Source: Bacillota bacterium
Lineage (GTDB): Bacteria > Bacillota > UBA4882 > UBA8346
Assembly: GCA_023401925.1 (NCBI GenBank)
Contig: JAEXDA010000057.1
Span: 124,001 to 188,000, forward strand
Length of the DNA: 64,000 nt
Direction: 5' to 3'
A model generated the notes under the pieces. It was given only the letters and a program-made list of their open reading frames with translations, was not told the DNA's origin and made no database searches. The translations under genes were made by a program, and so were the position numbers. Shown here piece by piece: positions 1-7,414 of this stretch (its first letter is position 1; the number at the start of each line of letters is the position of its first letter).

Positions 1-292
1 CACTTTGAAAGAATGGATTTTTAATATCTTCAATAATACCTTCATTCTTAATTATCGACTCGGAAAATCTCTCCAAGTCGCCCGAACGGACTGATGTAAT
101 ATCTTTTAATCTTACAATCATATAGCCATCCACTTCATAATCATATAAATATTGAATTAATAGCAATTTATCACTCATGAGCAATGGATAACAATGGATT
201 GCATTTAAATCAATTTTTTCACGAGTAATTTTAATTTCTTGAAAGGCTTTAATAGTTTTTTCTAATAATTCTCTGACGTTACTGCGTTTCAT
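1..292 (-). CDS. Hypothetical protein, 3' end beyond window
   Basis: About 97 residues are visible, from an ATG at 292 to the window edge with no stop reached. The start has an upstream GAAAGAG as a plausible ribosome site. The readable part alternates beta-strand-like segments (LLLIQYLYDYEVDGYMIVRL) and resembles small single-domain proteins of Bacillota often found beside immunity genes, but I cannot name a family. It lies directly after the GNAT remnant at 307-546, with only 14 bases between, and opens the island of small minus-strand genes. No membrane segment or signal peptide is visible. Confidence 0.6.
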   Translation of the reverse strand, partial: MKRSNVRELLEKTIKAFQEIKITREKIDLNAIHCYPLLMSDKLLLIQYLYDYEVDGYMIVRLKDITSVRSGDLERFSESIIKNEGIIEDIKNPFFQS

Positions 293-306
293 GAATTTCA
301 ACTCTT

Positions 307-546
307 TCAATATTTATTGCAGCCTATACTTTCTTCATCCAACTTTAAAGAATCAAAAGCACCCCAAATTCTGTTTTCTCCGATAGGCAATCATTTCTGA
401 AAGCCACGTTTTCACTGATGTCACCTTTGAATGTTGTTATTCCCTCCGGAGAGAGTTTCGAATTCCAGATATGTTTTCCATGCCAGTGAAAGCGCCGCAT
501 CAAGTTCAGCGTTGTCTAATCGCCTTACTATCCATTCCATATTCAC
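307..546 (-). pseudogene. GNAT acetyltransferase N-terminal remnant, frameshifted
   Basis: The start region (ATG 540, or GTG 546) reads MEWIVRRLDNAELDAALSLA, then WKTYLEFE, which matches the beginning of a common GNAT family of Bacillota. The frame then stops. FKGDISENVAF continues in a second frame and GENRIWGAFDSLKLDEESIG in a third, so at least two frameshifts are present. The acetyl-CoA-binding part of the domain is missing. It is therefore a broken gene and not a short functional one. It sits directly upstream of the partial gene at 1-292. Confidence 0.7.
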
Positions 547-671
547 ACCCCGTAAAATAAAATGCATCTTCTTTAAACTAATAAACCTAAAGACGACATA
601 GAATTAGCCTTTCAATGGTGCCAAAAACAGCAAAAAGGCCTTGCCGCGAATTTCTTGATTGTATATCCATA

Positions 672-1061
672 TCATTCGACGACAAAACAAAACGGATGCC
701 CCACAGGGTCAAACATGACCGTCCATTCGCCGCTATACTGGGTGTCCGCTTTCGTTGCGCCGCATGAAATTGCGTGTTTCACAGCACGTTCCATCTCTTC
801 CTTACTTTGCACCGCAAAGTCGATGTGCAACATCTGCTGCTGCGCATGGGGTTCTTCCGGCCAAACCGGTGAAACGTAATCCGTGTTGGTTTGAAAGGCA
901 ATCTTCACACTATTAAGCGGCGAACGGATTTCTAGAAACTCTCCTTCCTCTACAAAGTCCTTTTCCCATCCAAGCATCCGAATATAAAAATCGGACAAAG
1001 CTTGAATATCCGGACAATCCAGTACAATTGCCTTCAATTGAATGGTGGGTATGTTATTCAT
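672..1061 (-). CDS. VOC (glyoxalase/bleomycin-resistance fold) protein
   Basis: A 129-residue protein with the vicinal-oxygen-chelate pattern: an opening strand with VLDCPDIQALSDFYIRMLGW, the middle LHIDFAVQSKEEMERAVKHA and the closing FDPVGHPFCFVVE. This is the usual single-domain length, and such proteins act as dimers. It belongs to the glyoxalase-like subgroup, whose members bind small molecules or catalyse metal-dependent isomerisation or ring-opening steps; the substrate cannot be told. The ATG at 1061 follows GAAAGGAGC. It stands alone between unrelated small genes, as is usual in this island. Family placement is firm, function is not. Confidence 0.85.
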   Translation of the reverse strand: MNNIPTIQLKAIVLDCPDIQALSDFYIRMLGWEKDFVEEGEFLEIRSPLNSVKIAFQTNTDYVSPVWPEEPHAQQQMLHIDFAVQSKEEMERAVKHAISCGATKADTQYSGEWTVMFDPVGHPFCFVVE

Positions 1062-1133
1062 TTTTTACTGCTCCTTTCGTTCCAATGTAACTTCCCATGA
1101 TGAAAGTTCGTTTTCCCCATTGAAAGCAAAACC

Positions 1134-1505
1134 TCAATTGAGATACTTATTTTCATCGATTCGAAACAAGCTTTCAGCGCCGGAATAAATACCGTTTTCG
1201 GAAGTATACGATGACAAAATCGTATCACCGATAACCATGAATTTTCCACGCAATTTTCCCAACGCCGGATTTTCCGATGTCCATTTTGTATAGTCTTTAT
1301 TATCCGGCAGCGGTACGATGGAGTACTTATTAAAAAACCTGATCGGATTTTCAATTTTCAGCTCCATAACCCCATCCAAAACCCATTCCTCCCTGAAATG
1401 TTTGATGGTTGTTTCTCCGTAAACGCCAACTTCATGGCCCTCATGATCAAAATAAAGTCCCGTAGCTTTCCAATTTCCCTCTTCAAAAACATAGGTATGT
1501 TTCAT
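1134..1505 (-). CDS. Hypothetical protein, beta-rich
   Basis: A 123-residue protein starting at the ATG at 1505, chosen because AAAGGAG lies just upstream; the frame is open further 5' but that part runs through spacer sequence with an inverted repeat (about 1550-1598). The sequence is rich in alternating hydrophobic and aromatic residues (GNWKATGLYFDHEGHEVGVY near the start), suggesting a beta-barrel or lipocalin-like fold. No catalytic motif, signal peptide or membrane segment is evident. I do not recognise the family. A stand-alone minus-strand gene. Confidence 0.6.
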   Translation of the reverse strand: MKHTYVFEEGNWKATGLYFDHEGHEVGVYGETTIKHFREEWVLDGVMELKIENPIRFFNKYSIVPLPDNKDYTKWTSENPALGKLRGKFMVIGDTILSSYTSENGIYSGAESLFRIDENKYLN

Positions 1506-1616
1506 CCGACGGTCTCCTTTATGAATTGATCGAAAACACTCACTTTCCGACATTTGGGGCCCAAGTCTTTCGCTCACTTTGACGTTCGGGCGCCCCGGTG
1601 GTGCTTCAACATGGTT

Positions 1617-2243
1617 TTATTTAATTATTGTCTCTTTAAAGATTCCTTTTTCATATGTATAATAAATACCCTCTTTTTTAATTGAATCAAAATTTTCATT
1701 CTCATATATCACATCTTTGGTGAAAGTGAATTTAAACAGATTTCCATTCGTGGTAATTTGAGTATAAGGAATTACCGAATGGACTGTTTCAATAATACCT
1801 TCTTTTGCATCAATCCCTACATTGAGAAAACCGGCATCAGTAATTTCCGTTTTATTCATAAAAAACACACGAACTCCCCATGAATATTCCGCACCAACTT
1901 CTCCTAAAATAATAATTGGATCATCTTTTTGGCTTGTCATAAAAAATGAAAGGTCCAGGCAGTATGAATCGCCTTCCCCTTTTGAGCGAAAAACGGTTTG
2001 AAAATTCTCTTTGTCTTTTAAAACCCCAAATAAACACCTTTGGTTTTTTTCGTTTATTTGCCACCAATCCTCATATACAAAAAAACCATTTGCAAGCTTA
2101 TACAAAGTGTGATTTATCTGATCGGCCTCGGTTTGAGGCTTAAACTCATGATAAACACGCACTTCTTGACCAAATGTAATACTCTGGGATATCAATACAA
2201 CGGTGATAAAACTCAGCAATAAAATCTTTTTGTTTTTTACCAT
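1617..2243 (-). CDS. Secreted hypothetical protein
   Basis: A 208-residue protein. The first residues (MVKNKKILLLSFITVVLI, then SQSITFGQE) form a typical signal peptide, with likely cleavage after ITFG, so the mature protein is exported. The ATG at 2243 follows GAAAGGAGCG; codons further upstream fall in a spacer repeat and are excluded. The mature part is beta-rich with many aromatic residues and two cysteines (QRCLFGV and DSYCLDLS). No family recognised. It is followed by a short spacer containing an inverted repeat. Confidence 0.6.
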   Translation of the reverse strand: MVKNKKILLLSFITVVLISQSITFGQEVRVYHEFKPQTEADQINHTLYKLANGFFVYEDWWQINEKNQRCLFGVLKDKENFQTVFRSKGEGDSYCLDLSFFMTSQKDDPIIILGEVGAEYSWGVRVFFMNKTEITDAGFLNVGIDAKEGIIETVHSVIPYTQITTNGNLFKFTFTKDVIYENENFDSIKKEGIYYTYEKGIFKETIIK

Positions 2244-2583
2244 ATTTTCGCTCCTTTCAGAGCGGCACGGTGCCGCCATCTGTTGAATTAAGCAAAGATT
2301 TGTAGTTCTAGCGAATTAAAACTCATCAAATTCTCGTCCTATGTTTTCTATGACTTCTGAATAATGCCTAATCCCTTTGATTAACTCAGGAGAAAGTGCT
2401 TCTGAAACAACGAATCAACTTTCTTTGAAAAGAACATTCCCTATTTACCTATAATTTCCTGCCTTTCATCCGATTTGCCTGAAACATTCAAACTATTGCT
2501 AAAAAATATCCTTTCAACCACTTCCTAAAAAAGCGGTTGAAAGGAGCGGTAACCCCACATATCATTCGAATTTTAAAATTTCT
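2244..2583. other. Spacer without a gene
   Basis: No credible coding frame. Just upstream of the gene at 1617-2243 it holds AGAGCGGCACGGTGCCGCC; a similar AGAGCGGCGCGATGCC lies at about 10093. It is part of the shared spacer sequence of the island. The rest is AT-rich, with a short repeat AAGCGGTTGAAAGG near 2531. Confidence 0.4.
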
Positions 2584-2949
2584 TCAAAATAGAACTTCTT
2601 TCACTGTCTCCGGTGTTTCCGGCGGCTCTTTGGCTGCAAATTCACCCGCCCTGAATCCGAATGCCGGCCAGGATTCCTGGGACATTTCGATCTTAACCAA
2701 CCTTTTGGCTACGCTGCACTGGTTGTTCAAGTCGGCCATAATTTTCTGTTGCTCGGCGGTAGCCTCCTGGGCGCTGGCGCACAAAGCGTTCCTCTTACTC
2801 TCAAGCTGGTTGGCCCGATCATGCAGGCTGGACATGGCGGCAATAAAATCAGTCGTAATCCCCCATTTGGCCAACTTGTCCGTATTGGCTTTCAAGCCAT
2901 CCAACATATTCTTGGCCTTATTGATCTGATGCGCAAATGTTTTATACAT
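2584..2949 (-). CDS. Helical hypothetical protein (coiled-coil)
   Basis: A 121-residue, almost wholly helical protein. Residues about 1-95 show heptad-like spacing of hydrophobics with many Ala, Lys, Glu and Gln (for example SLHDRANQLESKRNALCASA), and the tail carries IEMSQESWPAFGF. I have seen similar short proteins in scattered bacterial genomes without a known function. The start at 2949 is fixed by GGGAGGAGGTG upstream; the GTG nine bases earlier lies inside that ribosome site. No signal peptide or membrane segment. Confidence 0.65.
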   Translation of the reverse strand: MYKTFAHQINKAKNMLDGLKANTDKLAKWGITTDFIAAMSSLHDRANQLESKRNALCASAQEATAEQQKIMADLNNQCSVAKRLVKIEMSQESWPAFGFRAGEFAAKEPPETPETVKEVLF

Positions 2950-3022
2950 GGATATCACCTCCTCCCTTTGTAAATTTTAAACCCCGGAATACAAATGGTC
3001 TCCGGCGCCCTAACTTAATAGG

Positions 3023-3140
3023 TTGTTGCAAAAGTGATTGATTAAAATCAATAAGAAATACAATATATAGCATAAATAATTGGCAAAGCTTTATATATTG
3101 TATTTCTCCATCGATAAATCTTATTTTGCAACAGACCCTT
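3023..3140. repeat. MITE-like inverted-repeat element with IS6-like ends
   Basis: The two ends are inverted copies: GGTTGTTGCAAAA on the left (3023-3035) and TTTTGCAACAGACCC on the right (3126-3140). A second inner pair, AGAAATACAATATATA and its complement, flanks a short AT-rich centre. There is no coding capacity. The outer ends resemble the TGTTGCAAA ends known from IS6-family elements (established knowledge). I infer a small non-autonomous element. Target duplications could not be identified with certainty. Confidence 0.55.
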
Positions 3141-3676
3141 AGTTCACGGCCCCTGCCATGGCTGCAAATTGGCATCTAGCGGAAAGGAGCCGTAAAGATG
3201 TCGGATATTTTTCAAACTCCATTAAAAAACCCGCTACCTTTAGGTAGCGGGCCTTCTCTGACTTCTTCCGACAATAATATTCTATCACCTTTTTCATGGC
3301 TTTGGGTGCCAAAAAAGTGCCGCAGTAAATCAAGTTGGGCAGCACTTTTGGCGGTTTTCTCATATTTCAAGTGGTTTCTCTATCCGATGCTTGTAATGCT
3401 TTTATTTCTTCCATTGAAAAGATGAGAGTTGACTTAAATTCAACTCTCCACAGGCTTTTGAGCATTGACACGTCCTAGTTTTTAGCCATCCATCTCTTAA
3501 AGCTGCCGGTCTATCGACTCACCCCTTCAGGAACCCAGTCGGTAAAAGATGTTCGGTAGCATTTCCCCTCCCTTTGACCGCTGGTCTGATTCAAATGTGA
3601 AAGGGAGGGGAAGAGCGATAGGCTGCGACAAACGGCTGCATTTATTTCAGGCATAGTTTAGGCCAATTGCAACAAA
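3141..3676. other. Spacer; possible decayed gene, inverted repeats
   Basis: A 74-codon minus-strand frame (3139-3363) exists here but is crossed by an intrinsic-terminator hairpin, and I do not recognise its product. It may be a remnant of a gene that ended near 3255. Further right, TTTCCCCTCCCTTT and its complement form a 13-bp-arm inverted repeat (about 3566-3615). No gene can be supported. Confidence 0.35.
3223..3251 (-). terminator. Intrinsic terminator (minus strand)
   Basis: CCCGCTACCT and AGGTAGCGGG (3230-3251) form a perfect 10-bp stem with a two-base loop, followed on the minus strand by six T residues. It is a strong rho-independent terminator, yet no intact gene lies just upstream, which suggests a lost or unrecognised transcript. 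Confidence 0.75.
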
Positions 3677-3757
3677 CATGAGTCAACTTCTTAAATCAGC
3701 TTCATGAATTATCTTTCTGGTTCGAATCTGCTTCTTCGAATAACCGCGTCCAAGCAG
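3677..3757. repeat. Island spacer repeat, family 1, copy a
   Basis: Shares with copies at 8363-8520, 9358-9530 and 10134-10285 the ordered words TCAAC-TTCTTAAAT, CTTCATGAATT, GCTTCTTCGAAT, ACCGCG and AGCAG. Copies differ by many substitutions. It is non-coding and lies in the spacer 3' of the toxin gene. Confidence 0.6.
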
Positions 3758-3802
3758 TAACCCTTTGTTCTCTGAAGTATAGCACATCGGCCCTATATTG
3801 AA

Positions 3803-3820
3803 GCGACCACGGATGGTCGC
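3803..3820 (-). repeat. Post-stop hairpin, copy 1
   Basis: GCGACC / GGTCGC stem, preceded on the plus strand by CCCTATATTGAA. It lies 42 bases after the stop of the ParE-type gene and has no T-tract. The same module with different stem bases recurs at 6100, 6976, 11072 and 11912. Confidence 0.6.
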
Positions 3821-3861
3821 ACTTTCATTCTTTGATTTTTTATGGAGGTTTTAATTGAGGT

Positions 3862-4170
3862 TTAAAAAATTTCCCATGGGTTTAGTTTTACTTTATTTAA
3901 GTCTCTTGCGGTGTGGATAATGGCAATAATATAGAGAACTTCACTATCTAATCCATATAAAATACGGTAATTTCCATAAATGATTTCACGAATATTTTCT
4001 TTTTTGATTTCCGGGACTTCTCTTTCCAGTCTAGGGAAAACGCCAAGCTTTTCTACAGCTCCAATAATTTTCTCAACGAATTCAACAGCATAATATTGAG
4101 AATCCTGTGCAATATACTCTTTAATACCTTCTAAATTCAAAACGGCAGATTGGGTCCAGATAATCCTCAT
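3862..4170 (-). CDS. RelE/ParE-family toxin
   Basis: A 102-residue protein of the RelE/ParE fold: MRIIWTQSAVLNLEGIKEYI at the N terminus, a helical hairpin (EFVEKIIGAVEKLGVFP) and the beta-sheet core IREIIYGNYRILYGLDSEVL, then IAIIHTARDL. The spacing of R and Y in the core matches the ParE/YoeB-like group; members either poison gyrase or cleave mRNA at the ribosome, and which applies here cannot be read. Its ATG overlaps the antitoxin stop by four bases (ATGA), the usual coupled toxin-antitoxin arrangement. It appears intact. Confidence 0.88.
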   Translation of the reverse strand: MRIIWTQSAVLNLEGIKEYIAQDSQYYAVEFVEKIIGAVEKLGVFPRLEREVPEIKKENIREIIYGNYRILYGLDSEVLYIIAIIHTARDLNKVKLNPWEIF

Positions 4171-4343
4171 GATAATAATCTTTTCTTCACTTCTTCATGA
4201 GACATTGTTTCACCGTTTTCAATTTCTTTAATCCCGGTTTCCACTCGTTTTTTTACATAAAATTGGTACATTAAATCATCCCAAGTCGCATTTTCCGGTA
4301 ATTCTTCGATAATCTTTTTAGCTTCATCTTTAATAATACTCAT
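4167..4343 (-). CDS. Antitoxin of the ParE-type pair
   Basis: A 58-residue, acidic, helical protein that starts MSIIKDEAKKIIEELPENAT and continues with WDDLMYQFYVKKRVETGI. This is the common short antitoxin that precedes ParE-type toxins: an N-terminal helical part followed by a toxin-wrapping tail. The ATG at 4343 follows TTAGGAGTG at good spacing, and the gene ends inside the toxin start codon. By analogy it neutralises the toxin at 3862-4170 and represses its own promoter; no operator was identified. Confidence 0.85.
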   Translation of the reverse strand: MSIIKDEAKKIIEELPENATWDDLMYQFYVKKRVETGIKEIENGETMSHEEVKKRLLS

Positions 4344-4679
4344 TAGTTGACACTCCTAAAATTAATTATCTTTCTACTATTATACCATAGGCATAAATTT
4401 ACAGCTACAAAAAAGGTTTTCTTGCCCGGCACGGCGGCGGACACGTCGGGTGCTATATTTCGGCTATTGAAGGAGATGAATTCAGGGCCTAAAGGCGACC
4501 CTATCCCTTAAAGAGAACCGTTTCAAATTGAGGATTAATCGCAATATTTCAAGTCGAAGCTCAACTCTCAAAACCCAAGTGTCAGGCGAATACCCTTTAA
4601 GGACTCCCTTCCTCTCTCCAGCATCCAAAGTAAATTAACTTCATATAATGCTTATACTGCGTAAAAATACCCATGCGGC
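4344..4679. other. Spacer without a gene
   Basis: Non-coding. It contains GGCACGGCGGCGGACACGTC and GTGCTATATTTCGGCTATTG, words related to the island spacers, but no complete family 1 or family 2 copy. An AT-rich stretch at about 4360-4400 presumably carries the antitoxin promoter; I could not define it. Confidence 0.35.
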
Positions 4680-5831
4680 CTAAAAATTCTTACCCAAAAG
4701 CTTTTCTGCTTCCGCCATATTTTTGATAATGGGTACACTAAAAGGGCAGCGGCTCTCACAGCTACCACAGCCAACGCAATCACTTCCACTGTTGGATAGG
4801 CTCAAATAGTGAGAGCGAATGGATGGCGGTATATTGGCGATATCTAAGCGGGCGATATCGAAATACTTGTTGACTGTCGCAATGTCAATCCCTACCGGGC
4901 ATGGCTGGCAGTGGCTGCAATAAACGCAGTTTCCTTTAAAATCATTGCGCATCGTTCCAAGAATTTCAGCATAATCTTTCTCTGAATCCTCAAGTTCAAA
5001 ATACCGCATTGCCTTTAACATCTCGCCTGATGTCTGGCAGCCCAGCAATACACTGGCCACAGCTGGTCTTGACAATGCATAATGAATACATTGAGGCACG
5101 GTAAGTGGCTTGGCAAATGGAGTGTGTTCCGGTAAAAGCAATTTACCGCCACCCAGGGTTTTCATCACAGTAATGCCAATCTGTTTTTGGGTACATAGTT
5201 TATACAGTTCCGCGCGCTTGGGGTCAATTCCTCGAAATAGTTCAGGGTCAAAGCCATTTTGAAAATGATTAAAAATATATTCTTCCGATGGAAGCATGTC
5301 AAACGCAGGGTTTATGCTAAACATCAGCATTTCCGGCAATCCGGTATTGATGACCTTCATCGCCGTCGCCGGATTATGGGAACTAAAACCGATATGACCG
5401 ATACACCCTTGCTTTTTGAGGTGTTCCACATATTTAACAAAGTCTGTTTCAAAAACATTTTTGTAATCCTCATCCGAGTCAATGAAAAACATCATTCCTA
5501 CATCGATGTAGCCGCCGAAAATACGCAAGATATCCTCAAAGTATCGCCGTACTGTAGGCATATCCCGGCTTATATCATACTGCTGCCTGATATCTGTAGA
5601 ACCAATATGCCCTTGGATCATGACTTTTTTGCGTCGATTGCCTAACGCTTTAGCAATATTTTCGCGAATTTCTTTCCCCGGCATGAACACATCCAGAATA
5701 TTTACACCCTGTTCAAGAGCGGCATTAATTGTTTCTTCAACCTGTGAATATGGTTTCCCGTCAAGATGTTCGCATCCAAGGCCGATCACACTGACCTTTA
5801 GACCCGTTTTGCCGAGTTCTCTAAATATCAT
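4680..5831 (-). CDS. Aldo/keto reductase with C-terminal 4Fe-4S domain
   Basis: A 383-residue protein. The N-terminal part is an aldo/keto reductase TIM barrel (MIFRELGKTGLKVSVIGLGC; HIGFSSHNP; ITVMKTLGGGKLL). The C terminus carries two cysteine clusters, CVYCSHCQPCPVG at about residue 302 and CVGCGSCESRCPF at about 352, as in iron-sulfur aldo/keto reductases of anaerobes. The segment where the catalytic Tyr of DxAxxYG is expected reads LDVFMPG, so that Tyr is absent. Start ATG 5831 follows AAAGGAGGAG. A cytosolic redox role is likely; the substrate is unknown. It is the largest gene in the island and stands alone. Confidence 0.85.
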   Translation of the reverse strand: MIFRELGKTGLKVSVIGLGCEHLDGKPYSQVEETINAALEQGVNILDVFMPGKEIRENIAKALGNRRKKVMIQGHIGSTDIRQQYDISRDMPTVRRYFEDILRIFGGYIDVGMMFFIDSDEDYKNVFETDFVKYVEHLKKQGCIGHIGFSSHNPATAMKVINTGLPEMLMFSINPAFDMLPSEEYIFNHFQNGFDPELFRGIDPKRAELYKLCTQKQIGITVMKTLGGGKLLLPEHTPFAKPLTVPQCIHYALSRPAVASVLLGCQTSGEMLKAMRYFELEDSEKDYAEILGTMRNDFKGNCVYCSHCQPCPVGIDIATVNKYFDIARLDIANIPPSIRSHYLSLSNSGSDCVGCGSCESRCPFSVPIIKNMAEAEKLLGKNF

Positions 5832-5940
5832 TTAAGTACTCCTCCTTTGTATACTGCACAATGGAATATTCGATCAAAATTTTAAGTTCACATTTTCTTA
5901 CAATGCGAATCATTCGTTAATTGAGCCCTTCAGAGATAAT

Positions 5941-6120
5941 CCGCGCCTAAGCCGGATTCATCTTCGAGTTTCTTTCCCCGACCCGTCTCAGGACTTGGCG
6001 CGGGCGATTTGGGTCGAAGTCCGGAAATACCCTAATTTACCACAAACAGGCGTGGAGCCTGCAACTTGTTGTTACACGATACGTGGCGCCCTATATTGAA
6101 GGCTGCCAGGACGGCAGCCT
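5941..6120. repeat. Island spacer repeat, family 2, copy 1
   Basis: About 180 bases closely matching 6812-6994. Shared words include ATCTTCGAGTTTC, CCCGTCTCAGGACTTGGCGC, GGAGCCTGC and CCCTATATTGAAGG. The outer CGCGCCTAAG and inner CTTGGCGCG are near inverted complements, so the element can fold. With copy 2 it brackets the DUF4160/DUF2442 pair. Confidence 0.75.
6100..6120 (-). repeat. Post-stop hairpin, copy 2
   Basis: AGGCTGCC / GGCAGCCT perfect 8-bp stem with a 5-base loop, nine bases after the DUF2442 stop. No T-tract follows, so it is not an ordinary terminator. Confidence 0.7.
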
Positions 6121-6128
6121 CTTTCAAA

Positions 6129-6395
6129 CTAATTGCTTAATGCATTGTTTACATTATTTACAGGTGAACTTTCAATATAAAACGTATCTTGGTTTAAATC
6201 CGCTCCACATTTCCATTCAATGGTTCCATCTTCAATAAAAAAATTATTAAATTCTTTCAAGTCGTTCAACGGTTGAAAAACCGGATAGTGAAGATATGGC
6301 TTCAAATCAAAAACCTTTTCCTCATCATTGGTAAATTTTATTAATAATTTATGATCATCTAAAACTTTGGCTTCTTTGACATTGGGACTTTGCAT
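6129..6395 (-). CDS. DUF2442 protein
   Basis: An 88-residue protein with the DUF2442 pattern: VKEAKVLDDHKLLIKFTNDE, then VFDLKPYLHYPVFQPLND, FNNFFIEDGTIEWKCGADL and the TFYIESSP tail. Members are typically encoded next to DUF4160 genes, as here, and the pair is often listed as a putative toxin-antitoxin or nucleic-acid-binding module. That role is inferred and not demonstrated. Start ATG 6395 follows AAAGGGGAA. It lies 93 bases downstream of the DUF4160 gene on the same strand. Confidence 0.85.
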   Translation of the reverse strand: MQSPNVKEAKVLDDHKLLIKFTNDEEKVFDLKPYLHYPVFQPLNDLKEFNNFFIEDGTIEWKCGADLNQDTFYIESSPVNNVNNALSN

Positions 6396-6488
6396 TAAAA
6401 TTTCCCCTTTCTCGCATCCGCAAAATTATAGTCCGCTAGGCTCAATTTTTTCGACATATTCACCGGCAACTGCTTTATTTCATCTATC

Positions 6489-6731
6489 TCAGATTTCTTC
6501 TTTATGAATAATCATCCAAGCCTTAATGAGTTCTTTCTGTCTAGCATTCAGTTTTCCTTCCAACACCTTGCCATTTGCTATAGCTACTGAAGCCCTTTCA
6601 CCACTTGTTAGTATTAGATGAAAATGAGGTTCTTTATGCTTTTGAACGTCTCTCGGATACATCTTAATCCTTATGTCCTCAAAACGAGCCACTTCCCCTA
6701 TTAGATTTTCCTCATTTTTTCTCATTTTCAT
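6489..6731 (-). CDS. DUF4160 protein
   Basis: An 80-residue protein with the DUF4160 core: FEDIRIKMYPRD, the HKEPHFHL motif (HxxPHFH in the family), GKVLEGKLNARQKEL and a C-terminal helix KAWMIIHKEEI. The conserved histidines suggest a metal- or nucleic-acid-binding site. The ATG at 6731 is the best choice by family length, though no strong ribosome site is visible; the frame extends 5' into the spacer repeat, which I exclude. It pairs with the DUF2442 gene at 6129-6395. Confidence 0.8.
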   Translation of the reverse strand: MKMRKNEENLIGEVARFEDIRIKMYPRDVQKHKEPHFHLILTSGERASVAIANGKVLEGKLNARQKELIKAWMIIHKEEI

Positions 6732-6811
6732 TATATACATAAAAGTATATCCAAACAACATTATTTTCCAGTTTAATAGACGCAATTTCAACAAAGGAGC
6801 AGGAAGCCCCG

Positions 6812-6994
6812 GTACACGCCTAAGCTGGATCATCTTCGAGTTTCCTTCCCCGGCCCGTCTCAGGACTTGGCGCGGGTGATTTAGGCCGGATCACCGGAAT
6901 TTCCCAGATTCAAGACAATCCGGTGCGGAGCCTGCCACTGGTTGTTATCGGATCGTGCGTCGACCCTATATTGAAGGTTGCCAGGACGGCGACC
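6812..6994. repeat. Island spacer repeat, family 2, copy 2
   Basis: Second copy of the 180-base element at 5941-6120, same orientation, about 870 bases away. Here the ends GCCTAAG and TTTAGGC are inverted complements some 75 bases apart. Confidence 0.75.
6976..6994 (-). repeat. Post-stop hairpin, copy 3
   Basis: GGTTGCC / GGCGACC stem (one G-T wobble), loop AGGAC, 16 bases after the stop of the PIN remnant. Preceded on the plus strand by CCCTATATTGAA. Confidence 0.65.
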
Positions 6995-7009
6995 ACTCAT
7001 ATGCTTTAT

Positions 7010-7155
7010 TTATTGAAATTGTTCAAAATCTTTGAGAGTTATAACTCGTGGTTTTTCAATATCTACTGCATGAAAATCCTTATCTCCAGTGATAAAAATA
7101 TCAATATCAGAAAGAATTGCAGAAACCAAAATCGGCAAATCGTTTTTATCTCTTA
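7010..7155 (-). pseudogene. PIN-domain (VapC-like) toxin, C-terminal fragment
   Basis: The frame reads NDLPILVSAILSDIDIFITG followed by DKDFHAVDIEKPRVITLKDF and a stop. This is the C-terminal half of a PIN-domain ribonuclease: the ITGDKDF segment carries late acidic active-site residues. The N-terminal half with the first catalytic Asp (family pattern VLDTNV) is missing. The fragment abuts the end of the antitoxin remnant directly, so an internal deletion probably joined them. It should be inactive. Confidence 0.75.
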
Positions 7156-7414
7156 TATTTTCTCCCAAAGCTCTTTGCGAATACTTTTTACTAAATCAGC
7201 AACATCTTGTTCGGTTTTTAATCCGGCCTTTTCTGCTTCACCTTCCATTGCCACTTGGATTTTCTTTAATGCAACTAAAGAGGCATTGGCAATGAAAATT
7301 TTTCCTTCTTCCTCTACAAACAAAACTTTATCTCCTTCTTTTAAACATAATTTCTTTCGAATATCAATCGGGAATTGTTACCTGTCCTTTTGAAGAGATA
7401 CGAGAAAGTTCCAT
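7153..7414 (-). pseudogene. AbrB/SpoVT-type antitoxin, frameshifted
   Basis: The ATG at 7414 follows a strong AGGAGGAAT. It begins MELSRISSKGQVTIP, the swapped-hairpin DNA-binding start of AbrB/MazE-like antitoxins, then hits a stop at once. The rest (IDIRKKLCLKEGDKVLFVEE and a helical tail ending SIRKELWEKI) continues in another frame. One extra G in the GGG run near 7370-7372 explains this. It is either a real mutation or a sequencing error; the truncated PIN partner favours real decay. Together they were a VapBC-like pair. Confidence 0.75.

Noticed and set aside
3139..3363. 74-codon minus-strand gene
   Set aside because: An intrinsic terminator lies inside it, there is no ribosome site, and the sequence matches no family I know.
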